64,000 nt of DNA from Cordia subcordata (taxonomy: Eukaryota; Streptophyta; Magnoliopsida; Boraginales; Cordiaceae): the NCBI GenBank assembly GCA_028554755.1, contig JAPTOF010000003.1, positions 9,557,501 through 9,621,500 of the forward strand. The letters run 5' to 3'. Positions 34,935 through 47,076 of the stretch are shown here, in pieces. Made by a program: the position numbers and the translations under genes. Numbering within the stretch: position 1 is the stretch's first letter; every line of letters begins with the position of its first letter. Below the pieces are notes generated by a model that was not told the origin of the DNA, did not search any database, and worked only from the letters and a program-made list of their open reading frames with translations.

Positions 34935-35026
34935 CAGGGACAGACGCAAGATGAAAAGTTTGGGTGGGATGGGGGCAAATATAAATAATAATAATAAAAA
35001 ATTAAAAAAGTGTTAAAGATTACATA

Positions 35027-35082
<56 letters not shown>

Positions 35083-35892
35083 TGCAAATGAAACCTATCA
35101 AATAAAGCCGTGAGATTCAAAAAATATCTAAATAAATAATTTAAAAAATATTAAAACAAAAACTCAAATAATATTCACATCAATAGACTAACACCCTCAT
35201 CTTCTAGGAGCCACCACCCAGGCTCACTAGTTCTTCACATAAAAAATAACTATAAATGAATACAATATCTTAAACCCGAATGATTACATATATGCTATTT
35301 TTCTAATGGTGCAATGTTGTTGCAGTTAAGATTTAATTAAATAATAATTTTTTATATTAATCAAACATTAATGAGTGTAGGATTGCACTCATTAGAAAAA
35401 AATATATCAAGTTAAAAATTTTTCAAAAGATAGATTGAATTATTGATTGATTACCTTAGTTTCTGAACATAATAATTATTAAAGAATGCAAGATTTCTCT
35501 GCTGCAAATCCCCACTAGATCAAGTGCCCTCTCGGCCTCTTAAGAAGGATCTTAGCAAAGGGATGATTTGATGAAATCTCTATAATTGATTAATTGTAAT
35601 CAAAGTTGTGAAGTAAAAATGAAAACAATAAAATAAGAAAGGATAATTATAATTTGTAAAGATATCAATCTAAAAAATAAATAAATTACCATTTATTAAA
35701 TTAATTTTCCAATCTAAATAAAAGATTACCATTTATGACTTTACATGATTTGCTTTCTTCTAAATAATGTGGAGGGGGGGGGGGCATACATGTCACTGAT
35801 TTATGCCTAATGCAAATTTGTTGCATAAGAAAAGGAAAAAAATTAAGGAGGAAGGGAGGGCCCCTCATGGAGTGACTGTAGTTCTATCCTTG
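34935..35892 (-). mobile_element. Non-autonomous hAT element, 958 bp
   Basis: Flanked by a perfect 8 bp duplication GCCATAAT at 34927-34934 and 35893-35900. The ends are CAGGGACAGACG and, read inward from the right, CAAGGATAGAAC. The interior matches the 5' part of the larger hAT copies at 45.6 and 58.5 kb ('GAAACCTATCAAATAAAG', 'CTCTCGGCCTCT', 'TTGATTGATTACCTT'), but the transposase has been deleted. It contains (AT)n at about 35030-35078. Removing it and one TSD copy rejoins the copia-6 RNase H frame as 'ELWLWYFVLGLG'. Confidence 0.9.
35030..35078. repeat. (AT)n microsatellite
   Basis: About 24 AT units inside the short hAT element, near the point of its internal deletion. Confidence 0.9.
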
Positions 35893-35900
35893 GCCATAAT

Positions 35901-35965
35901 TCATAAATCATAGCCTTAAAACATACCACGATTTTACCATTCTCATCCACGCCATTCCTTATGCC
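35901..35965 (-). pseudogene. Copia-6 RNase H, upstream piece
   Basis: Minus-strand text 'GKIVVCFKAMIYELWL' matches the copia RNase H stretch usually read as AEFVACFEAT...LWL. It continues in frame into 34934 once the hAT element is removed. The fragment ends at the MITE-like element to the right. Confidence 0.65.
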
Positions 35966-35969
35966 TTAA

Positions 35970-36423
35970 CAATATGTTTGGATTGAGGGGAATGGGGAAA
36001 GGGAATGGACTAGGAAGGATTTACGAATCTTTTTCCTTGTTTGGATAGAAAGGATTTAGAATAATGGGGTTAAGAGGGGATTGATCTGATCCCCGCATTT
36101 CCTTTTAATATTGATCCTCCAAATTGGGAGAAAATAGAGGGAGAGGATTTTTTTTTATTGTAATGACTTTTCTATTTTTTATTTTATGTTTAAATATAAA
36201 AGTAATAAAAGATATAAATGTCTATTTAAATATAAAATTCATCCCTTCCTTCTATTTTCTTTCAATCCAAACAAGAGAAAACTATAATCCTTTATAAATC
36301 TTTTCTTCACAAATTTTTTTCAATCCAAACAAGAATTAATCATTTTCTCTTCTTTTCTTTATAATCCCATTCTTTCCTTTCCTTTCCTCTATTAAACTCT
36401 CCCTCTTGAATCCAAACACAGGG
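35970..36423. mobile_element. MITE-like element, ~454 bp
   Basis: Ends with ATGTTTGGATTGAGGGG (left) and TGTGTTTGGATTCAAGAGGG (right, read inward), flanked by TAA on both sides. Extra internal copies of AATCCAAACAAG occur near 36265 and 36322. The outermost bases match poorly, so the exact ends are uncertain. Confidence 0.5.
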
Positions 36424-36602
36424 TAAGATAATAATGGAGTAATATAAGTATATCTCAAAGTTTTCCTTTGGGAAATACTAAGAAATACAAGCATAATCAT
36501 TAATGATGATAATAAATTTCACTTGAATTTGATAAATTTTATATGCCTTATTTAGATGTGTTTGTTATCGTTGAGGTATACAAAATTATCTAGCAAAATA
36601 TA

Positions 36603-38120
36603 TGTCGGATCTACAAGCTATTACCATATTTAGTTGTAATGCCAGATTTATAAAATCTAAATCCATAACCAACAATGGTAGCAAAAACATAGTGCAAAAC
36701 AAGCATTATATACATGGGTATCAAATAATCACGCAAAAATAAACAAGTGTAAGACAAGAAATCATTACCCTTATAGCGTGAACCGATAAAAAAATGGCCC
36801 CTTTGCATTGACCTCGCCTTGCATTAGTCTCCTAGTGGTCATCTCCACTGTATACCTCACCCTATTGCTTGGATACAACTAGCTATGTAGTGGCCAAATT
36901 AAACTTAGAGTTTGATTGAGGCTAATTTATTTAGTGTATGTTCTTAGTGTTAGTGTGGATTTTTCTTGCACACTTACCAAGAAAAAGTAATATTCAAAGA
37001 GGCCAAAAAACGAGTCTTCCTTGTCTAGTACTATATATAGTACTAAGAAACTCTAAAATGGATAAAGTGCTAGGAATATCATAGATTATCAATAATACCT
37101 CTCCTTAAACTTACTAGACAAGGAATATTCCTTTGGGTTAAGGACACCCAAATATTCCATCTTACATACACTTAAAATATCTTTCATGTGGTCCCCTCAT
37201 ATCAATTATGTATCCATTGGAGTAATGGCAAGTGGAGGAACCAAAAGACATAATTACCTTGGTGTCCTACATTAACCAAAATACCCTTTACCACTGCTTT
37301 GGCAATATCAAGGCCATTTTGACCTCTGTCTATTTCCACTAAAAGACTAAACCTATACCCAAATGACAATCACTAGCTAAGTAGAAGCTTGTTACACGAA
37401 TCTTTGGAACCTCGGAATCTCTAGTTCAAGAAGTAATCACCTACTAGTCAGGGATCTCTTGACCTAGGGAGTGACCCACAAGCCAAATGACCAATATACC
37501 CCTGAAGGGTAATATCAGTATATCTAGATTATGGATGATTAATAGGATAAATCCAAAGAGCCACATAGACTAATGGTGCACATGCATGTCCCAACTGATA
37601 AGAATACAACACCTAACATACGGAGTAATCAGATCTGCTCTCAATGAGACCTCTCCCATAGCATATCAAAATGTTAAGATTAAGAGCATTGGTTACTCGG
37701 AAGTAATGAGTAACTAGTTTTCTATCTATGATGGTACAGTTTCCAAAAGACATAGTCATGATGGCCTTGTCCTATGCGTGACACAGTACTAGAAGTGAAG
37801 TTTGAAAGACCCTCCAGTGATCTAGGTAGATCACCCACTTAAGGAGTCTTTCCACTATAGCCTTATCCTGGTAGAATTTTCAACACTACTATCCGGCTAT
37901 GGACCTTTTTATGATATATCCAAAACCAGACTTGGACCTACTATGTGTCCAGCCTTACTACATACTCAAGTCACTGGTGTATATCATTAGACCTTTACAC
38001 AATGTATCACACACATATACTAGAGATAATGCATGTAAAGATGCTCATAATAATACACAGCGATCAATATCCAGTTCGATATCTATGTACAAGTGATCTT
38101 TAGCGCATACAATGCCAACA
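36603..38120 (-). repeat. 3' LTR of copia-5
   Basis: The right edge (LTR start) ends plus-strand ...GCCAACA at 38120, next to a weak purine tract. The left edge is placed at TGTCGGATCTACA by analogy with copia-1 LTR ends. From about 36905 it is clearly similar to 39710-41139, with a deletion near 37200. Confidence 0.6.
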
Positions 38121-39700
38121 ATATCCTACTTGTACTAAAGATCGCTTCCTATGAATCTAACACCCATAGACTCTACATGTGTGGTAAACATTCTCTCAAG
38201 AAAAGTCTTCGTGAATAGGTCCGCTAAGTTCTCAACTGAAGCAATCTTCTCCACCACTATGTTGCCTCTCTAGATAACCTCACAGATGAGATGGTACTTT
38301 CTCTCAATATGCTTGCCCTTGCGATGATTCATGGGTTCTTGACACTGTGTAATAGCAGTTGTGTTGCCAAAGTACAAGACAATAGGCTTCTGTACAGCCA
38401 GCACAACCTCTAGATCCATAAGGAACTTCTTCAACCAAACGGCCACCTTTGTAGCCTCAGACGTTGCTATGAACTCTGTTTTCATTGTTGAGTTTGTAAT
38501 GCATTTCTGCTTTACACAACTCCATGAAACTGCCCCTCTTGACAGAGTAAAAATAAAACCAGAAGTAGACTTTCTAGAATCTCTGTCTGACTAGAAATTT
38601 GACTCTGTATAAGCTAATGGTATTATCGCGGGATTCCATCACGTAATCTTTTGTTCTCTGAAGATACTTGAATACTTGCTTAACTATGGTCCAGTGATAT
38701 GGTCCAGGGTATAACTAATATCTATTGACCATGCCAACAACATAAAAGATATTTGGCCTAGTGCACAACATGACATATATAAGGCTTCCCATAGTTGAAG
38801 CATAAAAGACCCTTTCCATCTTCTCTTTCTCCTCAGGTGTCTAAGGACATTGGTCCTAAGAGTAACTCCATGTCTAGAAGGCAAAAGCCTTTTCATGGAG
38901 TTTTTCATATTAAACTCAACCAATAGCTTCTCACTATAGGAAGTTTGGGATAATGCCAACCTTCTATTCTTTTGATCTCACAAAAGCTTGATCCCTAGAA
39001 TATAGCTTGCTTATCCTATATCCTTTATATGGAATTAAGAAGACAACCAAACCTTTATGGACAATAACATCTCCACATTATTTCCAATCAACAAGATGTC
39101 ATTCACGTATAAAAGCAGGAAAGCCACAGCATTTCCATTGTGCCTCTTGTATACACATGGTTTATCAATGTCTTGTTCAAAGCCAAAGGACTTGACTACA
39201 TGATCAAACTTGATGTTTCATACTCTAGATGCTTGCTTAAGTCCATAAATGGACTTCCTAAGCTTATTAACCATATTTGCTTGGCCTGTTGCAATGTATC
39301 CATTTGGCTAGGTCATGTAAATGGCCTCGTCAAACTTTCCATTAAGGAAATTTTTCTTGACGTCCATTTGACATATCTCGTAGCCATAATGACATGAGAA
39401 GGAGAGAAGCATCCTAATGGACTTTAGCATGGCTATCGATGAGAAGGTTTCCTCATAATCTATCCCTTCTTTTTTGGTATAACCCTTACCCACCATAGCT
39501 TTGAAGGTCTTAACCTTCCCATCAACTCCTCTATTTCTCTTGTAGACCCACTTGCGTCCTATGGGTTTTACCCATTTAGATGCTTCTACAAGCTCCCAAA
39601 CACTATTGAAGTACATGGACTCCAACTCAAAATCTATCCCCTTGTACTACTGGTTATCATCAGCTTTGAAGGTTTTATCTTTCATGTAATTACTTAGTGG
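38121..39700 (-). pseudogene. Copia-5 RT and RNase H remains
   Basis: Minus strand. RT start is at 39625-39308: 'VWELVEASKWVKPIGRKWVYK', then 'YGYEICQMDVKKNFLNGKFDE'. The catalytic motif reads YVND at 39109-39098, so one of the two metal-binding Asp residues is lost. Next come 'ALSQTSYSEKLLVEFNM' (38959 on) and RNase H 'MKTEFIATSEATKVAVWLKKF' with 'HRKGKHIERKYHLI' (38485-38270). Many frame changes. The protein is closest to copia-1 pol within this window. Confidence 0.8.
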
Positions 39701-39704
39701 GTAA

Positions 39705-41139
39705 GCAAGAATTAGAGTTTAATTGAGGTTAATTTATTTAGTGTGTGTTCTTGGTACTAGTGTACATTTTTTCTTGCATACTTACCAAGAAATAATAATA
39801 TTCAAAAAGGCTAAAAAATGAGTCTTGCTTGTCTAGTACTATATATAGTACTAGGCAACAGTAAAAAATGAATAAGGTACTAGGAATACCATATGTTCTC
39901 TATAATACCACTTCTTAGCCTTATTAGATAAGAAATATTTCATTGGATAAGGACACCCAAATATTCCATCTTACACACACTTAAAATATCTTCCATGTGG
40001 TTTTTTGCTTATCTAGTTATGATACCTATGAGTTATATTAAGAAGATCTGAATAATTAAATCCCTTCTTAACTTTGAACTCAAATCTTAATTAAGCAACC
40101 CACATTATTAATTCCTCAATCAATGTATCCAATAGGGTAATGGCTAACGGAGGGACCAAAAGACATAATTATCCTTGGCTCTTAAAATGATCAAAATGCC
40201 CTTGCACCACTTTGGCAACATTAAGGCCATTTGACATCGGTCTATTTCTACCAAAAGACTAAAGCCATACTCCAAGGACAATCACTGGCTAAATAGGAGC
40301 TTGTTACATGAAGCAACCTCTACTTTGACTAATAAAGCAAAATGACCAAAACGCCCCTCTATGCATACCCATAGTCAATGCCAGTACTTTTATGCGCCAT
40401 CATCTCCAAGACTATCTCTGGAACCTTGGAATCTCTAGTCTGAAAGTGATCACCATTAGTTATAGATCTCTTGATTTGGGAAGCAATCTACCAGACAAAT
40501 AACTAATATACCCCTAAAGAGTAATATCACTAGATGGAGGCATATAGACTCTGTTGTTGTATATGTATGTCTCAACTAATTAGAATACAACACCTAATGC
40601 ATGGGGCAATCAGATCTGCTCTTAGTAAGACCTCTCCTGCGGCACATCAAAGTGTTGCACCGTAAGTTCATCAGTTCATCCACATATGCTCAAGATTAAA
40701 AGCATTGGTTACTTAGAAGTAATGAGTAACTAGTCTTCTATCTGTGTTAGTACGGTTCCCAAAAGACATACTCACTATGGCCTGTCCAATGCGTGACCCA
40801 GGCACTAGGAGCGAAGTCTGGAAAGACCCTTCAGTGATCTAGGTAGATCACCAACCTAAGGAGACTTGTCCACTATAGCCTTATTTCGGTAGAGCACCTA
40901 ATACTACCATCCGGCTATAGACCCTTTTATGATATATCTAAAATTAGACTTAGACCTACTGTGCATCCATCCTCAGTACGCACCTAAGTCATTGGTCTAT
41001 ATGATTGGACCTTTACACAATGTATCACATACATACACCAAAGATAATGCATGTAAAGATGATCATGATATATACACGACAATCAATATCCAGTTCGATA
41101 TCCATGTATAAGTGATCTTTAAGGCATACAATCCCAACA
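39705..41139 (-). repeat. 5' LTR of copia-5, truncated at its inner end
   Basis: Matches the left LTR from 'TTAGAGTTTAATTGAGG' to 'CAATCCCAACA'. It lacks the ~300 bp that the left copy has beyond that, so a deletion removed the LTR end together with PBS, gag, protease and integrase. Confidence 0.65.
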
Positions 41140-41670
41140 ACTAAAACATAATAAAACCAAAAAAATATTTTTTCTGCATAAAAGGTGATAGTTTTGTTAA
41201 TAATTATAAAGATAATGCTAACTATTAAACAATTAAAAATTTTGAGGAAGCAGTCAAGGTGTATCAAATGACATTATGACCAAGTATTGAATTAAAAGAA
41301 AAACTAACAAATTCTGATTCTAGCATCAAAATAATTTTGAATTGAAAAACTTATAATGATTGGGGAAGTGACACGTTACACCCAATTTAACCATTGCGTG
41401 ATCTTTTGCATAGACTACAACATTGTTATTAAGGGAAAAAAGAATATGACCAACAAAATTTTTCATCTTTTGGCTTTGTGTATTTCTAAACGCAATTCAT
41501 TTGCATTCATGTGTATTTTTCTTCACATGTCAACATATACATTTTTCATCGTGAGTCAAACTAAATGGTAAATGCAACATATTCATGATATTATTAACCA
41601 TGTAATAATTAAGTTCTAGGTTTGGAGTTTTTAAAACTTTGACACCAAATCTTATCCAAGTAGTACCTGT
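41140..41670. other. AT-rich intergenic DNA
   Basis: No gene or element recognised. A 71-codon plus frame at 41356-41571 has no known motif. Confidence 0.5.
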
Positions 41671-41676
41671 GAGTTA

Positions 41677-42557
41677 GGGCAAGTTTGACTTTCAATTTAA
41701 AAGTATCATTTGGTCTTTTGAAAATGGACTTCTAGTCAAAAGAACTTCTAGTGAAAACAAAAATATGTTTAGTTTTTTTAATATAAAATGGACTCTTAGT
41801 AAAAGGGTGCTTAACTTCGCTTATTTAGGTGATTATATGCATCTAGAAAAAAACACATGAGACATGCTTTTACTATTTAGGTGCTTATAAGCACCAAGTA
41901 AGCAAAGCCAAGCACTCTCTAAACGAGATGATGTTTGGTTTAATGGTTGGTTATCAAAATTACTAAAAGGTCTTTTCGAGATTTATAATAATAAACTATT
42001 ATTTATTCCACATGATATATTTTTTATTTTAATAATAATTTAAGTTGTTTGAACAATTTCTAAAGAAATTATACTTTTAACTTTTTAACAATTAAATTTT
42101 ATTAAATAACATTAAAAAATCAATGAATTATTATTGAACTAAATTAAGAATTATTAACTAGTTAAATTATTAATTATTAAATTAATTAAATTATTTTATT
42201 ATATTTATTAGTTTTATTTTATTTTCTTAAATTTAAAATTATAAGCTTATTTTTAGTTTTATTATTATATTTTATATTTAATTTATTTTTAATTATAATT
42301 TCAATTTGAAGAAACACTAATAATAAAAATAATAGGGATACCTTTTTCTAAATAATTTTTTAAAACTCCTTCTTACGAACAAAAAACAAAGAAGTAAAGG
42401 ATTTTTAACTTTTTTCTTTAACCCCAAAACTCCACTGACTTTAGACTCAAACTAAGTTTCGAAATGGAAAACCAAATACCATCTTTTTTCTAAAACTAAC
42501 TTTCAAAATGCAAAAATAAGTTTGAGTCTCCAAAATAGAAAACCAAACTTGCTCTTG
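41677..42557. repeat. Possible long MITE with GAGCAAGTTTGGTTTTC-type ends
   Basis: Left end GGGCAAGTTTGACTTTC and right end (read inward) GAGCAAGTTTGGTTTTC are inverted relative to each other and about 880 bp apart. The interior is very AT-rich. No clean TSD. It could also be two separate elements. Confidence 0.4.
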
Positions 42558-43443
42558 TTCCTTATAAAAAATAACCCTTAAATGATATCCTATTAATATA
42601 ATTAAATTTCTATGGAGTTTATTATTGGTTAGATGCCTGTTATTCTGTAATTTGAACTATGCCTATTACCATCCACATTTCGAATTACCTTTTAGTTGTG
42701 TTTCCTTTTCTATATATGTAAAATATAAGTTTTCAATTTAAGATACTAGCTTGGGGAAGAAAACTCTTGTCATTGTTACAAATAAATGATATTTGATATA
42801 TTATTACAAAATAAGTACATACGCCCCAGATGTTCATGATTAGAGATAAATAATGCCAAAAAAGGAAAAATTTTCCTGATAAAGTGTGTTTTCCCAAAAA
42901 AAATTAATTGGCATTTAAATTATCACAAAAAAGTATATTCCAAAAAAGTAGAAGGAATTAAATTATTATCTCCTCCAGACAAAAAAGATAAAAATGGAGC
43001 TAAATATTCTTTTATTGGCACCTAAATTTTAGACTCCCGTCTAATCTTCAATCCTTAACTCCCACGATATCTTTAATCCCAAACTTCCCGCACAAAACAA
43101 AACTCACACCCTTTCAAATCTTCAATGAATAACCACAATTGTGAAGTTATCAAACCCTATCATTAGCAATATCTCCATCCCCATCTCTACTCCTTGTCAA
43201 TTGAAAAATATAGGAAGATCCAAGAATGCTTTGTATGCCATCTTAAAAATTTGCCTTCATAATGAACAAGAATTTGCAAATAAAGGATCCCAAAATGATG
43301 AAACACATATACATGCTTCCACATTATCACTGAATTCATTTGTATATACATCTTTCAAAAGTTCTCAATAAATTCAAATACTTGTTTTATAAAGTTCCCA
43401 AACATGAAAGGAAAGAGACCCAACTAAATATGCTAACATATAA
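42558..43443. other. AT-rich intergenic DNA
   Basis: Nothing recognised. A 76-codon plus frame at 43141-43371 has no known domain. It lies just upstream of the Transposase_24-like fragment and could belong to its 5' exon, without evidence. Confidence 0.4.
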
Positions 43444-44935
43444 ATGCAGCAGGAGGACATGATAATTCCTACTGAATGCAACAAAGACAACCAACCGGCA
43501 TGTGAGTCATCCGCCAAATTACAAAGCTACTTGGGTACCTTAGCAAGGAATGGGGACCTTTGCCCTTTGAACTATAACGATTGGGGACATGTGCTAGAAA
43601 CATGCAAAGCTACCATGATAGAATTAGCTGAGGTTAGTTATTTTTTATTTATACATATTTAAACTAATTGGTTTAATTTTATATGGATTATAATTTGTAA
43701 CTATTAATTTTAGTAGTGAAGCCCATAGATACAACTAAGATCCCTACCCCTGGATTGAAAAAAATTGCTTTATGAAGTGACACAAGATTCAATTGTGTTG
43801 TTTTTGCAAATTATGATCATGTAATCTTAGCTCACATAAGTTAGTCAAATGTAATACCTCTCCTAGATACCCAAGCTCAGAGGATTATTTTGTGACTTAC
43901 TTTGTTGGTTATAAGACTTGCAAATGCAAAGTTTGGCATGGCTTCTACACTGATAGAGGATATATTAGGCTCCAGTAGTTGTATAATTCTTCTATTGTAA
44001 TCCTCTTGTTATTAGATAGGAGCTTTTTTTTTTTTTTTTGAGCGAGATAGTAGAATGTTACTTATACAATTTAAAGTCTCAGCCTTGAAACTTCTTATTT
44101 TCTAGTTTGGCCTCCTTGTTGGTTCAGCCTTTTCTCCCCAGCTTCTAGAATTGTGCTTGTGTGTTTATATATATAGTGGTGTATGTTAAAATGGGGTAAT
44201 AAGATGTGTGAGTTAGTGTAAAGTGCACGTGTGGTGTGTGTTAGAGTGGAGACCAAAATGGGTCATCGGTTTGACTATGCAAAAGGGGTTAACGGGTAGA
44301 GGCTTACTTTGAGTCTTACGTAGTTGGCTTTGGGGTTCTACAATAGTAGTTGGTTGTCAAGGTGATGTTCAACTGGGTTTCTATTTTTTTTTTCTTCTTA
44401 GCTCTTAATGATTGGTGTATTGATGTATCGGGTGAGGAATACCTTCTTAACATTATTAGGCAGGTTGGTTCATATTTAAGGTAATGGTTTTATATAGATT
44501 ATAATTTATGATTATTGTTTTTAATTTCAAGGGAAGTTTTCCTTTAAACTTTTAAAACCTGAGATAGAGAAAGTTATTTTTCACTCCATTAACTTGAAGT
44601 GGAAGGAATATAAATCAGAGTTAAAGTCAAAATATTTCAATACGAATTTTTCAAAAGAGGTAATTGTGAAAAACAAGCTGCGTCATGTTACTCTAAATCA
44701 TTGGAAGCACTTAGTTCACTATTTCCTATCATTAAAGAGAAAGGTCACAAAGAAATATAGTTATATATTAATAACACATGCTTCCATATTCGTATAATAA
44801 TTGTTTGATGATTTGTGGATTTCACTTTGAAACATGAAGCGGTAGCACAAAAGGCTCGTGCTTCCCAAATGATGCATCATGCTACTAGAAGAAAAGGTTA
44901 TGCTAGACTGCACAATCAATTGATATTTTCTTAAT
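43444..44935 (+). pseudogene. Fragment resembling Ptta/En/Spm (Transposase_24) plant transposase gene, exon-like pieces
   Basis: Three exon-like stretches. Block 1 (43444-43632) reads 'GTLARNGDLCPLNYNDWGHV', then 'CKATMIELAE', and ends at a GTTAGT donor. Block 2 (about 44532-44742) follows a TTTCAAG acceptor and reads 'NLKWKEYKSELKSKYF', then 'VTLNHWKHLVHYFLSL', the W-K-S-L-K-K-F ... W-L-V-Y pattern of that family. Block 3 (about 44835-44923) reads 'AQKARASQMMHHATRRKGYARL', matching the usual N-R-A-K...H-T-G-R-K-S-F-A-R pattern. Joining blocks 1 and 2 at these sites shifts the phase by one, so it is probably a pseudogene. A further weak piece is at about 45380-45480 ('LEFNEASHTKK'). Family match is from memory of the pattern. 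Confidence 0.5.
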
Positions 44936-45558
44936 AAAAAAAGCTAATTACTCATTTTATTATTAAAGTGTTGCAATGAACTATTGGCTGCAACCATTAG
45001 CTTTCTATTAGATGAACTAGTCCTTATTTGCTTTTTGTTTAGGTGTCTTTTTTGTTTGTTGCTACCCTTAGTTAAATATCTCTCATGTAGTTCTTTTAGT
45101 ACCATTAACTCAAGTTTACCTTCTTGGAGCCAACATTGTTCAAGTAGTTGCTCATTTAGTTGAGACCATACAGATATCTATGTAATTTAGTACAATGGCA
45201 TTATTTGTTCCTAGAATTGTAAAACTAATGTTCTCTGTCTTTATAGTGCAATGAGGTTTGGTTTTACATTATTGGTTATTCTAATGGATGTATCGACAAC
45301 CATAATATTATACTAATCATAAAATCTTTCTTAAGATTGTTTTCTATCTTTTGTTACGATATTCTAATTTTTTTACAAGAACGAGAGCTAAGTGGTAGTG
45401 CAAGTCCATTAGAGTTTAATGAAGCATCACATACCAAAAAAATCTGGCAACATGGATACTGGTCCTTCAAACATATTAGTATTTAGTACAAATTAATATA
45501 ACTTGTAAAGTTTATTCATTATTACATGTTACATTGCTCATTTAATAATTGATGTTTT
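44936..45558. other. AT-rich intergenic DNA left of the hAT pair
   Basis: Apart from a possible last piece of the preceding gene fragment, nothing is recognised. Confidence 0.4.
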
Positions 45559-47076
45559 CAAGGATAGAATTACATATATAATGGGTGGGACCCTGGCCGC
45601 CCATTTTTTTTATTTTCTTTATGAAATAAATTTGTTTTACAAATAAATAAAGAGAACTATGCCCCCTTCCCTCTCCCCCCACATTTTGAGGAAAGCAAAA
45701 TGTAGATAGTAAATTTTTAGATTGGAAATTTAATTTTATAAATGGTAATTGAATTTATTGTTTTCTAAATTGATATCTTTACAAATTAAAATTAACCTTT
45801 AATATTCTATCTTCTCCATTCTTACTTCATAGAAGTCAAATTTCAGAAGCTTTGTGATTTACAATTAATCCACTATGAAGACTTTCTCCCTTTACTGAGA
45901 CTTTTCTTCAGAGACCGAGAGGATATTTGAACAAATGTAGGGATTTGGAGTAGCAACATCTTGCATTCTTCAATAATTATTATGTTAAAAAATGAAGGTA
46001 ATTAATCAAAAATGCAATCTATCTTTTGAGAAATTTTCAAGTTTATATATATATATTCAAACAAGTGCAATATTACACTTGTTAGTGTTAGGTTAGTATT
46101 TCTATTGATATAAAATCTTATTTGGATCAATATTACACCATTAGAAAAATTGCACATATGCAGTTATTCGAGTCTAAGGCATAAGGCTCCTTCAAATTGA
46201 CTTTTTTCAACAGTGTTTTTAATAATTTTTGGAAAAAGTATTTTTTTAAGTTAAAATTTCATTTAGAACATCGTCAAAAAAGTGTTTTTGACGATGTTCT
46301 AATTGCCAGCTTCTTGTACGATTTAAAAATTAGTCTTTAATTTAGTATTTAAGATTGTTCTCATTGTATTTGTAGATTTGTGGTTTTTGATTTCCTCCTA
46401 AATAGAATCAAATAATATTACCTTTAAGGCATTGATGAAATTTGTTTTTCGTTTAAGATTTATATTATTTATTTGAATTGTAAGCTTATATTTTTTATAT
46501 TATGCAATTGTTTATTGTTTTTCAAATTTTTATATGTATTTATGCTTTTTTGAAGTTTGGCTACACATTCTAAAATTCCAAACTCTGTCCTTGCAGTTCG
46601 AACCAAAAAGTACACCAGAAGATGTCTACTTCAACAACACTTGTCAGTACATGAATTTTGTTTTGTGTCTTAAATCTTGTATTCTTTGATATATTTTTTT
46701 TTAATTTGAAAAACCAGTTAGCCTAGGTGGTGGCTTCCAAAAGACCTAGGTGGTGGTCTATTAAAGTGATATTATTTGAAATTTTCCTTCAATGTTTTTC
46801 TAAATTATTCATTTAGATGTTTTTGAATTTCATACTACTTTATTTGAAAGGTTGCATTTGCATATTAATTAATAATATATATATATATATATATTTGTAT
46901 TTTTTATAGATGAAAAATCATCTATGATTGATGTTTTTTTTTATAGGAAGAATGTTGAAACATCAAATTCAATTGAGTAGTCAAATGTTCGTACGAATCC
47001 TGATCCTTTAATTTCTAATAGTAAACCTTCTAAAGTCCAAAGAATTGAGGTTGATGAAAGTTTTTATGTCAATTCA
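45559..47076 (+). other. 5' non-coding region of hAT element A
   Basis: Contains the terminal repeat, a CCCC-rich stretch, the 'AACCTTTAATATTCTATCTTC' site that is empty here but filled by a TRIM in element B, and the 'AGACCGAGAGG' block shared with the short hAT. No coding domain before about 46960. Confidence 0.7.

Larger units (their letters stand above)
36603..41139 (-). mobile_element. Copia-5: internally deleted minus-strand Ty1/copia related to copia-1
   Basis: Two direct repeats (about 36603-38120 and about 39705-41139) flank only 1.6 kb of RT and RNase H remains. Gag, protease and integrase are missing. LTR starts (minus strand) are TGTTGGCATTGTATG and TGTTGGGATTGTATG. LTR text 'GGTGATCTACCTAGATCAC' resembles copia-1 LTR 'GGTGATCTACCTAGGTCAT', and the RT proteins are close, so it is the same broad family. 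No TSD was found, because the outer left end is uncertain. Confidence 0.8.
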
